DNA of 64,000 nt, from positions 3,167,501 through 3,231,500 of the forward strand of contig JADJXG010000001.1 of the NCBI GenBank assembly GCA_016715965.1, read 5' to 3'. The first letter of the stretch is position 1. Every line of letters starts with the position of its first letter. Below, in pieces: positions 43,866 through 52,403 of this stretch. The stretch is from Saprospiraceae bacterium. GTDB taxonomy: Bacteria; Bacteroidota; Bacteroidia; Chitinophagales; Saprospiraceae. The notes under the pieces were generated by a model, which worked only from the letters and a program-made list of their open reading frames with translations, did not search any database and was not told the DNA's origin. Made by a program: the position numbers and the translations under genes.

Positions 43866-45713
43866 TCAGACTTTTTTTCCTTTTAGAACTTGCTCCACTG
43901 AGAAATCCATGGCTTTATGCGCCAAAGGACTTGCAAATGTATTTAATTCTTCCAAAAGTTGTAATATCCCATCTTTATCCCTTAGTTCAATCCTGGTTTC
44001 CAATCGGTCTATATGATCCTGTAAGGTATGTACATCTTCATTGTTTAACCAAGTGGCATTTTGTTCGATAAATTTTTTGGTATGTGAAATGACCATTTTC
44101 GCTTCATTGCTTGCATCAATAAGGGTTTTTTGATCCATATCTGCTTTGGCAAAATCAATGGAATTTTTTAGCATTCCTGTAATTTCTTCCGGTGTAATCG
44201 CAAATTGAGATTTAATGATTACCAACTGCTCCGTTTCCGATCTCAGTTCCTTTGCTTTTACTTGTAATATACCATCCGCGTCAATTTTAAAAGTAACTTC
44301 AATTTTAGGAATGCCCAAAGGCATTGCAGGAATATTGCTCAGAATGAATTCACCCAATTTGCGATTGTGTTCTACAAGATCCCGTTCGCCCTGAAAGACA
44401 GAAATCTTTAGCTTGGTTTGACCATCTTTCGATGTGGTATAATTTTTTGCAAGTTGTGTTGGTATTTTGCTATTTCGAGGAATAATAACATCCATGATTC
44501 CTCCGAGTGTCTCAATGCCAAGGGAAAGTGGATTTACATCAAGAAGAAGCATGTCTTTCCTTCCTCCTGATAAAATATCAGCCTGAATCGCTGCTCCCAA
44601 TGCAACAGCCTGATCCGGGTGGAGCTCAGTATGGACTTCCTTTTTAAAAAAGGACGAAACAGCATTTTTGACGATGTTCATTCTTGTCGCTCCTCCAACT
44701 AAAATAACTTGTTGAATATCTTCAAATTTTAATTGAGCATCTTGCAAAGCCAAGCGCACACAATCCATTGTTTTGCTTAAGAGATGATTTGTGCAAGATT
44801 CAAATTCAACACGATTTAGTTCCAGCTCATACTCATTCCATTGATATTTGGAGCTTTCAAGTTCATTTAAATCCTTCCTGACCTGCTCCGCAATCAAGCG
44901 CAATTGATTGAGAGAAGCGTGCTGTTCAGGAATGGAAAACTGATATTTTACTGCCCAAAAATCCACTATGGCTTGGTCAAAATCATCGCCTCCTAAATAG
45001 GTATCTCCCCTCGTGGATAAAACATCAAATACCCCGTCTTCAATTCTCAAGATAGAAATATCAAAAGTTCCCCCACCAAGATCATAAACAGCCACGATTG
45101 AACTATCAAATCTATTAAGTCCAATGCCATAGGCCAGACTGGCAGCTGTAGGCTCATTAATGATTCTCAAAACATCCAATCCTGCTAGTTTTCCAGCATC
45201 TCTTGTGGCCTGCCTTTGAGCGTCATTAAAATAAGCAGGCACTGTGATTACCGCTTTGTTGATTGTTTTTCCGGTACTTTTCTCAGCTTCATTTTTTAAA
45301 TGCTGCAACAAAATTGCTGACAATTCAAGAGGGGAATAAGTTTTATCATAGACTTTAATTCGCACCATACCTTCCTGAGAATCTTGATCTAATTGGTACC
45401 CAAAATATTTTTTTTGTTCTTTGAGATCATGGAAAGATTTGCCGAGCAATCTTTTGACCGAATAAATGGTAATGCCAGAATCTTTGGTAAGGTAATCTTT
45501 GGCCTCGTTTCCAATCAATCTAGTGCCATCCTTCAAAAAATGAATAACTGATGGTACAAAAAGCTCTTTACCACAATGATCTCTGATGATATAACTTTTA
45601 CCTTCATGAACCGCGGCAATTAAACTATTGGTCGTACCTAAATCAATTCCTACAACTAATTCCTTGGTATGGAGCAGCTCACCAGTCTTAAAATTAATTG
45701 GAATTTTTGCCAT
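43866..45713 (-). CDS. hscA: Hsp70-family chaperone, HscA-like
   Basis: A 615-aa Hsp70 protein. The nucleotide-binding domain shows VGIDLGTTNSLIAAVHEGK, INEPTAASLAYGIGLNRF, VYDLGGGTFDISIL and LVGGATRMNIV. The substrate-binding domain shows LLDVNPLSLGIETLGGIMD. The N-terminal extension (MAKIPINFKTGELLHTKE), the length and a shorter lid fit HscA, the Fe-S cluster assembly chaperone, better than DnaK. No isc genes are adjacent, so the symbol rests on similarity only. It heads a three-gene operon with a SUI1 factor and a BNR lipoprotein. A perfect 10-bp inverted repeat lies 3 bp upstream of its start. Confidence 0.85.
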   Translation of the reverse strand: MAKIPINFKTGELLHTKELVVGIDLGTTNSLIAAVHEGKSYIIRDHCGKELFVPSVIHFLKDGTRLIGNEAKDYLTKDSGITIYSVKRLLGKSFHDLKEQKKYFGYQLDQDSQEGMVRIKVYDKTYSPLELSAILLQHLKNEAEKSTGKTINKAVITVPAYFNDAQRQATRDAGKLAGLDVLRIINEPTAASLAYGIGLNRFDSSIVAVYDLGGGTFDISILRIEDGVFDVLSTRGDTYLGGDDFDQAIVDFWAVKYQFSIPEQHASLNQLRLIAEQVRKDLNELESSKYQWNEYELELNRVEFESCTNHLLSKTMDCVRLALQDAQLKFEDIQQVILVGGATRMNIVKNAVSSFFKKEVHTELHPDQAVALGAAIQADILSGGRKDMLLLDVNPLSLGIETLGGIMDVIIPRNSKIPTQLAKNYTTSKDGQTKLKISVFQGERDLVEHNRKLGEFILSNIPAMPLGIPKIEVTFKIDADGILQVKAKELRSETEQLVIIKSQFAITPEEITGMLKNSIDFAKADMDQKTLIDASNEAKMVISHTKKFIEQNATWLNNEDVHTLQDHIDRLETRIELRDKDGILQLLEELNTFASPLAHKAMDFSVEQVLKGKKV

Positions 45714-45716
45714 CGA

Positions 45717-45742
45717 TGTATATAAACCAAATTTTATATACA
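45717..45742. repeat. Perfect inverted repeat between the hscA-like and transporter genes
   Basis: TGTATATAAA (45717-45726) and TTTATATACA (45733-45742) are exact reverse complements with a 6-nt loop, CCAAAT. It occupies most of the 45-bp divergent gap and overlaps a near-consensus minus-strand -7 element (45728-45735). It could be an operator for a dimeric regulator or an mRNA hairpin. Confidence 0.6.
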
Positions 45743-45758
45743 GTGTTTAGATTTTGCC

Positions 45759-46550
45759 ATGTTAAATCTCTCAAAAAATAAGCAGGTCTCTTTATTTATT
45801 GTTCTAGCTGGTATTTTTATTACAAATGTTATTTTGGCGGAGTTCCTTGGCGTCAAAATATTCTCCCTTGAAAAGACTCTGGGTTTTCAGCCGGTTCACA
45901 TTTCTCTATTTGGATTCCAAAACTTATCGTTTAACCTTACAACGGGTGTGTTGATTTGGCCGGTGGTATTTGTATTAACTGATCTAATCAATGAATATTA
46001 TGGACCAAAAGGGGTCCGGTTTTTGTCATATTTAGCTGCCGGACTAATTTTGTTTGCATTTGTGGTCGTATCAGTTGCCATCCAGCTTGTACCCGCAGAT
46101 TTCTGGCCAAAGTCTCATCTTTCACTGGCAGATGATGGTCTTGCTCAACCTGTCCAAGATTTGAACCACGCCTATAAGCTTATTTTTGGGCAGGGAATGT
46201 GGATTATTGTTGGTTCATTGGTTGCATTTTTAGTAGGTCAGATATTGGATGTGTTTGTTTTTCATAAAATTAAGGAAAACACTGGTGAAGGAAAAATTTG
46301 GTTAAGAGCTACAGGATCTACTTTGATCTCGCAGTTTATAGATAGTTATGTGGTATTATGGATTGCCTTTTACTTGGGCGCAGGTTGGCCATTAAAGCAG
46401 GTATTGGCAATCGGCACGATAAATTATTTGTATAAATTTATAGTGGCCATTCTGACCACCCCTGTTATTTATATTGCCCATTATTACATCGATCGTTTTT
46501 TAGGAGAGGATCTCTCTAAATCACTAAAAGAAGAGGCCATTCAAAGTTAA
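45759..46550 (+). CDS. yhhQ: Queuosine precursor transporter (VUT/YhhQ family)
   Basis: A 263-aa inner-membrane protein of the vitamin-uptake-like VUT_1 family, represented by E. coli YhhQ, which imports queuosine precursors (preQ0/preQ1). Six hydrophobic helices are visible. Signatures include FIVLAGIFITNVILAEFLGVK (in part ITNVILAEFLGVK), the motif LTDLINEYYGPKGVRFLSY, and RATGSTLISQFIDSYVVLWI near the end. No preQ1 riboswitch is visible: only 45 bp separate it from the divergent hscA-like gene. TTTG ends 2 nt before the ATG, so a leaderless mRNA is possible. It is 18 bp upstream of ctlX. Confidence 0.93.
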   Translation: MLNLSKNKQVSLFIVLAGIFITNVILAEFLGVKIFSLEKTLGFQPVHISLFGFQNLSFNLTTGVLIWPVVFVLTDLINEYYGPKGVRFLSYLAAGLILFAFVVVSVAIQLVPADFWPKSHLSLADDGLAQPVQDLNHAYKLIFGQGMWIIVGSLVAFLVGQILDVFVFHKIKENTGEGKIWLRATGSTLISQFIDSYVVLWIAFYLGAGWPLKQVLAIGTINYLYKFIVAILTTPVIYIAHYYIDRFLGEDLSKSLKEEAIQS

Positions 46551-46568
46551 TATTTATATCATTTTTAG

Positions 46569-47492
46569 ATGAACAAACAATTGACATCGCGTATCATTAT
46601 GGTAAGGCCAGCTCATTTTGGCTATAACCCGGAAACAGCCAATAACAACAAATTTCAATCCAAACCTGCTGATGTCTCCTCCAATTCAATTCAGCAATTG
46701 GCAGTTGAGGAGTTTGATGCAATGGTTGCAAAATTGCAAATGAGGAATATTGAGGTAATTGTATTTCAAGAGGATGATCTAGAAATTAGGCCGGACGCTG
46801 TATTCCCAAACAATTGGCTTACTTTACATGAAGATGGTAAACTGATCAGCTACCCAATGTATTCCCCATTGCGTAGATTAGAAAGATCTGCCAAATTGGT
46901 TGAAATACTGCACCATAACTTTGTTGTCAATCAATCCATCCACTTAGAAAAATATGAAGAGAAAAATCAATTTTTAGAGGGTACAGGAAGTATGATTTTT
47001 GACAGAGGGAACAAGATTATATATGCTTGTCTTAGTGAAAGAACGAATCCTGAATTACTTCAATTGATTTCTGATATCCTAAACTATCAATTGATTACTT
47101 TTGAATCCAAAGACGCAATGGGCTATCCCATCTACCACACCAATGTGATGATGGCCATGGGTTTGGATTTTGTAATCATTTGTATGGAATCTATCTCAGT
47201 GCCCGATCAATTGAAATTAAAAACTATTTTTCAACAAACTGGTAAACAGATCATTGAAATAGACTTTCAACAAATGAATTCATTTGCGGGCAATATGTTA
47301 CAATTGGTAAATTCGAAAGGAGAGCCTCAGTTGATTATGTCTGGATCTGCTCATAAAAGTCTGAATTTAAATCAAATTGAAGCACTTGAATCTAAGACCC
47401 AAATACTGGTTGTAGATATTCCTACCATCGAAAAAATTGGAGGTGGTAGTGCAAGATGCATGATAGCAGAAAATTTTCTTTCTCCCAAGTAG
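46569..47492 (+). CDS. ctlX: CtlX-type arginine deiminase-related hydrolase
   Basis: A 307-aa amidinotransferase-fold protein of the CtlX group (named for citrulline utilisation). The N-terminus IIMVRPAHFGYNPETANNNK is diagnostic. The guanidine-hydrolase catalytic set is visible: FLEGTGSM (acidic residue), PIYHTNVMMAMG (His) and GGGSARCMIAENF (nucleophile Cys near the C-terminus). No signal peptide, so cytoplasmic. It acts on arginine- or citrulline-like compounds; the exact reaction is not fixed by the sequence. It follows the queuosine-precursor transporter by 18 bp and probably shares its transcript. Confidence 0.9.
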   Translation: MNKQLTSRIIMVRPAHFGYNPETANNNKFQSKPADVSSNSIQQLAVEEFDAMVAKLQMRNIEVIVFQEDDLEIRPDAVFPNNWLTLHEDGKLISYPMYSPLRRLERSAKLVEILHHNFVVNQSIHLEKYEEKNQFLEGTGSMIFDRGNKIIYACLSERTNPELLQLISDILNYQLITFESKDAMGYPIYHTNVMMAMGLDFVIICMESISVPDQLKLKTIFQQTGKQIIEIDFQQMNSFAGNMLQLVNSKGEPQLIMSGSAHKSLNLNQIEALESKTQILVVDIPTIEKIGGGSARCMIAENFLSPK

Positions 47493-47510
47493 TCCAAATA
47501 TTAGCACAGA

Positions 47511-47993
47511 TTATTTATCAAGAATCCACTGAATTTCACTTTTCGATTTGGTCAACTGGGTACTTTTTCTTACTTTATCCATATTAAAATGGACAATATT
47601 AACCTGTGAGGGTATAATGGAATGGAGAAAATCAAGCTTAATTTTAATCATTTGTGGTGAATCACATTTTCCTTCTCTGTAAATTAATACAGCCTCTTCA
47701 TCCTGTTCAAAACCCAACAGTCTTAAATTGATTTTGGTATTATTTATATAAACATTACTCGTAAGTTCTAAATATTGCCCGAGCAACTGTATATTATCAG
47801 AATATAAACTATCCTGCAGAAGATCAGTCTTTGTGCCTTGATGAAAGGAAAGGGCACGTTCCAAATCATCGGTAAACACGCGATGGGTGACTTGTAAGAC
47901 CGAGTCAACAGCAATATACTTGAAGTTGGAAACACTCACAAAATGCGGGTGAGTAAATAAAAAAGAAAAGTGCAACAGGAAATAAAGAATCAT
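47511..47993 (-). CDS. DUF6702-like exported protein
   Basis: A 160-aa protein with a short hydrophobic N-terminus (MILYFLLHFSFLFTHPHFVS) that serves as a signal peptide, followed by the conserved HPHFVSVSNFKY-x-LQVTHRVFTDDLERAL pattern I associate with DUF6702. Function unknown; homologues often lie beside M1 peptidase genes in Bacteroidota, and here the divergent neighbour is one. ATG 47993 is preferred over TTG 47999. A minus-strand TATTTTTG (47997-48004) sits only 3 nt upstream, too close for a normal leader, so it may be fortuitous. Confidence 0.78.
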   Translation of the reverse strand: MILYFLLHFSFLFTHPHFVSVSNFKYIAVDSVLQVTHRVFTDDLERALSFHQGTKTDLLQDSLYSDNIQLLGQYLELTSNVYINNTKINLRLLGFEQDEEAVLIYREGKCDSPQMIKIKLDFLHSIIPSQVNIVHFNMDKVRKSTQLTKSKSEIQWILDK

Positions 47994-48020
47994 GGACAAA
48001 AATAGGAAATATTAATGGAT

Positions 48021-48038
48021 CTACGAAGAAATTCGTAG
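48021..48038. repeat. Perfect inverted repeat in the M1 peptidase promoter
   Basis: CTACGAA (48021-48027) and TTCGTAG (48032-48038) flank a GAAA loop. It sits 8 bp upstream of the -7 element at 48047, in the spacer between -33 and -7, a position suited to an operator. It lies between two divergent genes. Confidence 0.5.
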
Positions 48039-48046
48039 AATCATTT

Positions 48047-48054
48047 TACCTTTG
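48047..48054 (+). promoter_or_regulatory. -7 promoter element for the M1 peptidase gene
   Basis: TACCTTTG matches TAnnTTTG exactly, with 19 nt between its last base and the ATG at 48074. Confidence 0.65.
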
Positions 48055-48073
48055 TTTATTACAATGTTCTTCT

Positions 48074-50515
48074 ATGAAATTTAAAAGTGGTTATACCATC
48101 GTTTTTATTCTCATGCTACATTCATATTATATTCTTTCTCAGAATATTATGAATAATCCCTCCTCTAATCATGGTAATAAATTTGAACAATTGGGCAGCA
48201 TTCTTCCTGATCCAAACACCTATCGAAATGCGGCAGGAGCCCCTGGATTTCAGTATTGGCAAATGAAAGCCGACTATAAAATAAACGTATTTCTGGACGA
48301 AGAAAATTTCAGGATAAAGGGAGACGAATGGATTACTTTCCACAATTTGTCACCAGAATCTCTGGATTACTTATGGCTACAACTTGATGAAAATCAACAT
48401 AGTCCGGATGCTGAAAGCAATTTCTATGATGGAAGCAAATACGCTCCGCCATTTTATGAAAGAACATTAACCGACATGGACATCCGGTCAAAATTGGAGG
48501 GACATGGCGTAAAAATTGAAGCCGTTCTGGATGGAAAAGGGCAAAAATTACCCTTTACAATCCATCAAACCATGATGAGAGTGGACTTGCGACAGCCACT
48601 GGCATCCGGTAAAACGTTCAAATTCTTTATCAAATGGACTTATGCAATTCCCAATAGGTTGACCATTGGTGGAAGAGGGGGATATGAGCTTTTTCCGGAA
48701 GACCAAAATGCGCTATTCACCATCTCGCAATGGTATCCAAGGATGTGTGTCTATTCTGATTTTCAAGGCTGGCAAAACAAACAATTTTCAGGCCGGGCAG
48801 AATTTGCATTGACATTTGGAAATTTTGATGTAAAGATGAATGTTCCTGCTGATCATATCGTTGCTTCCACCGGTGAATGCCAAAACTATGGTGAAGTTTT
48901 AAGTGCGGATCAATTTTTGAGATATAAAGCTGCCATTCATTCCGATGAACCCATAGAAATTGTACTAAAGAAGGAAGCTGAACAATCTGAAAAACAACAA
49001 TCAACAGATCGTAAAATCTGGCATTATAAAGCAAATAATGTTCGGGATTTTGCTTTCGGGAGTTCTCGTAAATTCATTTGGGATGCCATGGGAATCAAAA
49101 TAGGCAATAAGAAGGTAATGTGTATGAGTTATTACCCCAAAGAATCCTATGGATTGTACCGCAAATATTCCACCAAAGTAGTTGCACACACCATTCGTAC
49201 CTATTCCAAATATACGATCGACTACCCCTATCCAGTAGCAATCAGCGTTGAAGCATCCAATGGAATGGAGTATCCTATGATTTGTTTTAATTTCGGGCGG
49301 ACAGAAAAGGATGGTACTTATTCAGAGGGCACCAAATATGGTATGATTGGAGTCATTATACACGAGGTGGGGCACAATTTCTTCCCTATGATAATTAATA
49401 GCGATGAGCGGCAATGGACCTGGATGGATGAAGGATTAAATTCCTTTATTCAATACCTGACCCAGGAAGAATTTGATAACAACTATCCATCCCCACGTGG
49501 ACCGGCGCATAAGATAGTGGATTACATGCGACTTCCCAAAGATGAACTTGAACCAATCATGACCAACAGTGATAATTTGGTCCATTTTGGCTCAAATGCA
49601 TATCATAAAACGGCAACAGCCTTAACTATTCTCAGAGAGACCATAATGGGAAGGGAATTATTCGATCATGCTTTCAAAAAGTATGCGGAGCGTTGGAAAT
49701 TTAAACACCCTACGCCTGCTGATTTTTTCAGAACGATGGAAGATGCTTCTTCTATTGACCTGGATTGGTTTTGGAGAGCTTGGTTTTATGACATAGACCC
49801 GGTTGACATATCGATGGATTCTGTAATCGTTTATTCTTTTGTAAACAAGGCGATCGTTAAAGATTCAACCACCCAAAATTCAAGTTTGACCAACCGTACA
49901 TCCATGTCGAAAAGTATCGAACCGAAGTATGAAATTCCGAAAAACTTTAAGTCAATCACTAAAATTAGAAACAAAGAATCAGGGATGTCTTTCTTAATTG
50001 ACCGGGACACCTCTCTTAGGGATTTTTACTATACTTATAAAGAAGTGGAAAAACCTTCAAATGAAATTTCTCCGGGTCCTATTAGAAATTCTAATAGCCG
50101 CACAGAAAATGAGTTATTAAATGATTCAATTTTTGCTAAATACGAATCCTACCATTTATACGAAATTCATTTTTCAAATATTGGTGGATGCGTGATGCCA
50201 ATTATTTTACAGTGGAATTACAAGGATGGCACTTCTGAAATAGAACGGATACATGCGTATATTTGGAGAAAAAACGAATATTCGTTTACAAAGACATTCC
50301 TAAAAAAGAAACCAGTGCAGTCTATTGTCTTAGATCCCTTCCTCGAAACAGCAGATATTGATATGGACAATAACATTTGGAATACTCAAATAGAACCTGC
50401 TCGTTTTGAACTTTTCAAATCGGGTCAACGAACTGGAGGCAGAAGATCACAAAATCAAAACAGATCTCCTAACCCAATGCAGAAAGCACTTCAATCAAAA
50501 GAACAAAATAAATAA
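48074..50515 (+). CDS. M1-family metallopeptidase
   Basis: An 813-aa exported zinc aminopeptidase-like enzyme. The signal peptide is MKFKSGYTIVFILMLHSYYILS. Zinc ligands follow HExxH-x18-E exactly: His430, Glu431 and His434 in HEVGHNFFP, and Glu453 in WTWMDEGLNSF. The substrate-anchor motif is GMEY in ASNGMEYPMICF, where classical enzymes have GxMEN. The C-terminal ~170 residues are an unassigned extension ending in a basic, Asn/Gln-rich tail with no T9SS signature, so a periplasmic location is likely. It has its own promoter with an inverted repeat and converges on the amidohydrolase fragment 5 bp away. Confidence 0.92.
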   Translation: MKFKSGYTIVFILMLHSYYILSQNIMNNPSSNHGNKFEQLGSILPDPNTYRNAAGAPGFQYWQMKADYKINVFLDEENFRIKGDEWITFHNLSPESLDYLWLQLDENQHSPDAESNFYDGSKYAPPFYERTLTDMDIRSKLEGHGVKIEAVLDGKGQKLPFTIHQTMMRVDLRQPLASGKTFKFFIKWTYAIPNRLTIGGRGGYELFPEDQNALFTISQWYPRMCVYSDFQGWQNKQFSGRAEFALTFGNFDVKMNVPADHIVASTGECQNYGEVLSADQFLRYKAAIHSDEPIEIVLKKEAEQSEKQQSTDRKIWHYKANNVRDFAFGSSRKFIWDAMGIKIGNKKVMCMSYYPKESYGLYRKYSTKVVAHTIRTYSKYTIDYPYPVAISVEASNGMEYPMICFNFGRTEKDGTYSEGTKYGMIGVIIHEVGHNFFPMIINSDERQWTWMDEGLNSFIQYLTQEEFDNNYPSPRGPAHKIVDYMRLPKDELEPIMTNSDNLVHFGSNAYHKTATALTILRETIMGRELFDHAFKKYAERWKFKHPTPADFFRTMEDASSIDLDWFWRAWFYDIDPVDISMDSVIVYSFVNKAIVKDSTTQNSSLTNRTSMSKSIEPKYEIPKNFKSITKIRNKESGMSFLIDRDTSLRDFYYTYKEVEKPSNEISPGPIRNSNSRTENELLNDSIFAKYESYHLYEIHFSNIGGCVMPIILQWNYKDGTSEIERIHAYIWRKNEYSFTKTFLKKKPVQSIVLDPFLETADIDMDNNIWNTQIEPARFELFKSGQRTGGRRSQNQNRSPNPMQKALQSKEQNK

Positions 50516-50520
50516 AAACT

Positions 50521-52398
50521 TTATTCAATACCAAAGCCATGGTGCTGACAGCTGCAGTGCGCATTGGAATATTGTAAGTTTAGTAAGCTTTGTGGAAAGA
50601 TCGCTCCTTCCTTATTCCAATAGAACGATGGTTTTTTAGTTTGATCTGGATAAATCTCTTGCATTGAATTCGCATCCCATAATTTTCCATTGATCATCGT
50701 ATATTGTACAGATTCGCTGTGTTGGATGTTTTCCAAAGGATTTTTACTCAGAATAACCAAATCGGCTAACTTGCCATTTTTAATGCTGCCAATAGAGTGT
50801 TCCATCCCTAAGTATTGGGCACCATTCATTGTAGCGCACTTAATGGCTTGCAAAGGACTCATTCCGCCTTGTACCAGCATCCATAACTCCCAATGAGCCC
50901 CCAAACCCTGAATTTGTCCATGCGAACCAAGATTTATACGAACGCCATGATCATCTAAAGCTTTGCAGCTTTTTGAACTAAGAATATGTCCATTTTCATA
51001 TTCTTCTTCTGGAATCATCGTGCGATGTCTTGATCTCGCATCAATTATTTGTCGTGGAGTAAATTTTAAAAGTCTTTCATTTTTCCAAACATCAGTATGT
51101 TGATACCAGTAATATTCGCCATTGACTGATCCGTAATTCACAATCAGAGTTGGTGTATTGCCAGATCCAGCATGACTCCAAAATTGAATTACATCCTTGT
51201 AAATAGGATAAACAGGAATATTGTGTTCAATACCGGTATGCCCATCAGCTATCTGAGTCATATTGTGATAAAAAAATGAACCACCTTCCGGAACCACCAG
51301 CATACCTAAATCACTGGCAGCTTTGATAACCATCTGACGTTGGTCTCTTCTGGGCTGGTTGTACGACTTAACAGAAAATGCTCCCCAGGATTTTGTCCTA
51401 TTCACAGCAAAGTATGCATCCTCTAATTGATCTATACTCGCTTTAAAATCACCATCAGCCCCATAGAGTATGTTGCCGGTTGTAAAAATCCTGGGACCAA
51501 CCATTCTTCCCGTTTTGACCATTTCGGACTGAGAAAAGGTCATCTCACTATTGGATGAGGGGTCATGGGTGGTAGTTATTCCAAAAGCAAGATTTGTCCA
51601 ATATTGCCAATGTTTCTTTGGACTTAAGCCAAACCTGAAAGCTCCCAAATGGGCATGTACATCAACGATTCCCGGCTTAATTGTCATACTTTTTAGATCC
51701 ATTTCTCGATCTGCTTTAAAAGAAATGCTTAAATACTCGCTCATTGGCCCAACTTGAAAAATTTTGTTGTCTTGAATTATTAAGTATCCATTTTCCACAA
51801 CACCTTCATTTTCCATGGTAATAATTCTTACATTCTTGAAAACAATGCTTCCCTGTGGTTTTTCAGCTTGGAGTGTCAAATTAATTTTTACAAATTGAGT
51901 ATCGTATGGAGGCAATGTATCTACCTTGTTTCTTAGAAAAGAAAATCGATTTTCCAGTTTTTCACAATAGTATTCATTGCCCTGTGTCCAATACAATTTT
52001 TTACTATCAGCAGACCAATGCAAGCTAATTCCGGCTCGATCTGTAATTTGAGCAATAGGCATACCTTTGGTTTCCTTGCTTAAAAATAGTGGCTTACCTG
52101 CCGGAGGAAAAGCAGAAATATAAACCTTATACAACTCTGTAAATGCGACCCATTGATTGTCCGGACTCGGTATAAATCGATTGGCGTAAGTACTTGTAAA
52201 GTGGGTCATTTCCTGATGGCCATCAAAGTCCACAGATTTCAGAGATTTACTGAGCGAGCCAAATAAATAGCCTCCGGTTTGAAAAAAAATGCGATTTGAG
52301 CTGGCATTGAATAATGGATATTCCCCAATCGGAGAGACTAATTTAGTACCACTGCCATCGATTCGCATTAAATAAATTCCTGGATTCTTACAATGCAA
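50521..52398 (-). CDS. C-terminal half of split amidohydrolase (last propeller blades + amidohydrolase)
   Basis: A 625-codon frame. The first ~170 residues are PD40-type blades (MRIDGSGTKLVSPIGEYPLF; ADSKKLYWTQGNEYY). The rest is an amidohydrolase barrel: the metal motif IVDVHAHLGAF, DPSSNSEMTF, PEGGSFFYHNMTQIADGHTG, NLGSHGQIQGLGAHWELW and the final composite-domain strand GSIKNGKLADLVILSKNPLE. It has no signal peptide of its own, and its first ATG is internal to the ancestral gene, so it is unlikely to be a stand-alone protein. See the frameshift entry for the junction. Confidence 0.8.
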   Translation of the reverse strand: MHCKNPGIYLMRIDGSGTKLVSPIGEYPLFNASSNRIFFQTGGYLFGSLSKSLKSVDFDGHQEMTHFTSTYANRFIPSPDNQWVAFTELYKVYISAFPPAGKPLFLSKETKGMPIAQITDRAGISLHWSADSKKLYWTQGNEYYCEKLENRFSFLRNKVDTLPPYDTQFVKINLTLQAEKPQGSIVFKNVRIITMENEGVVENGYLIIQDNKIFQVGPMSEYLSISFKADREMDLKSMTIKPGIVDVHAHLGAFRFGLSPKKHWQYWTNLAFGITTTHDPSSNSEMTFSQSEMVKTGRMVGPRIFTTGNILYGADGDFKASIDQLEDAYFAVNRTKSWGAFSVKSYNQPRRDQRQMVIKAASDLGMLVVPEGGSFFYHNMTQIADGHTGIEHNIPVYPIYKDVIQFWSHAGSGNTPTLIVNYGSVNGEYYWYQHTDVWKNERLLKFTPRQIIDARSRHRTMIPEEEYENGHILSSKSCKALDDHGVRINLGSHGQIQGLGAHWELWMLVQGGMSPLQAIKCATMNGAQYLGMEHSIGSIKNGKLADLVILSKNPLENIQHSESVQYTMINGKLWDANSMQEIYPDQTKKPSFYWNKEGAIFPQSLLNLQYSNAHCSCQHHGFGIE

Positions 52399-52403
52399 AA
52401 AAC

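Noticed and set aside
45714..45758. preQ1 riboswitch upstream of the queuosine-precursor transporter
   Set aside because: The 45-bp gap holds a simple inverted repeat, not the preQ1 hairpin-pseudoknot pattern, and the -7-like element abuts the ATG.
47997..48004. Exact minus-strand TATTTTTG as the DUF6702 promoter
   Set aside because: It ends only 3 nt before the ATG, so transcription would start inside the gene; treated as uncertain and not listed as a feature.
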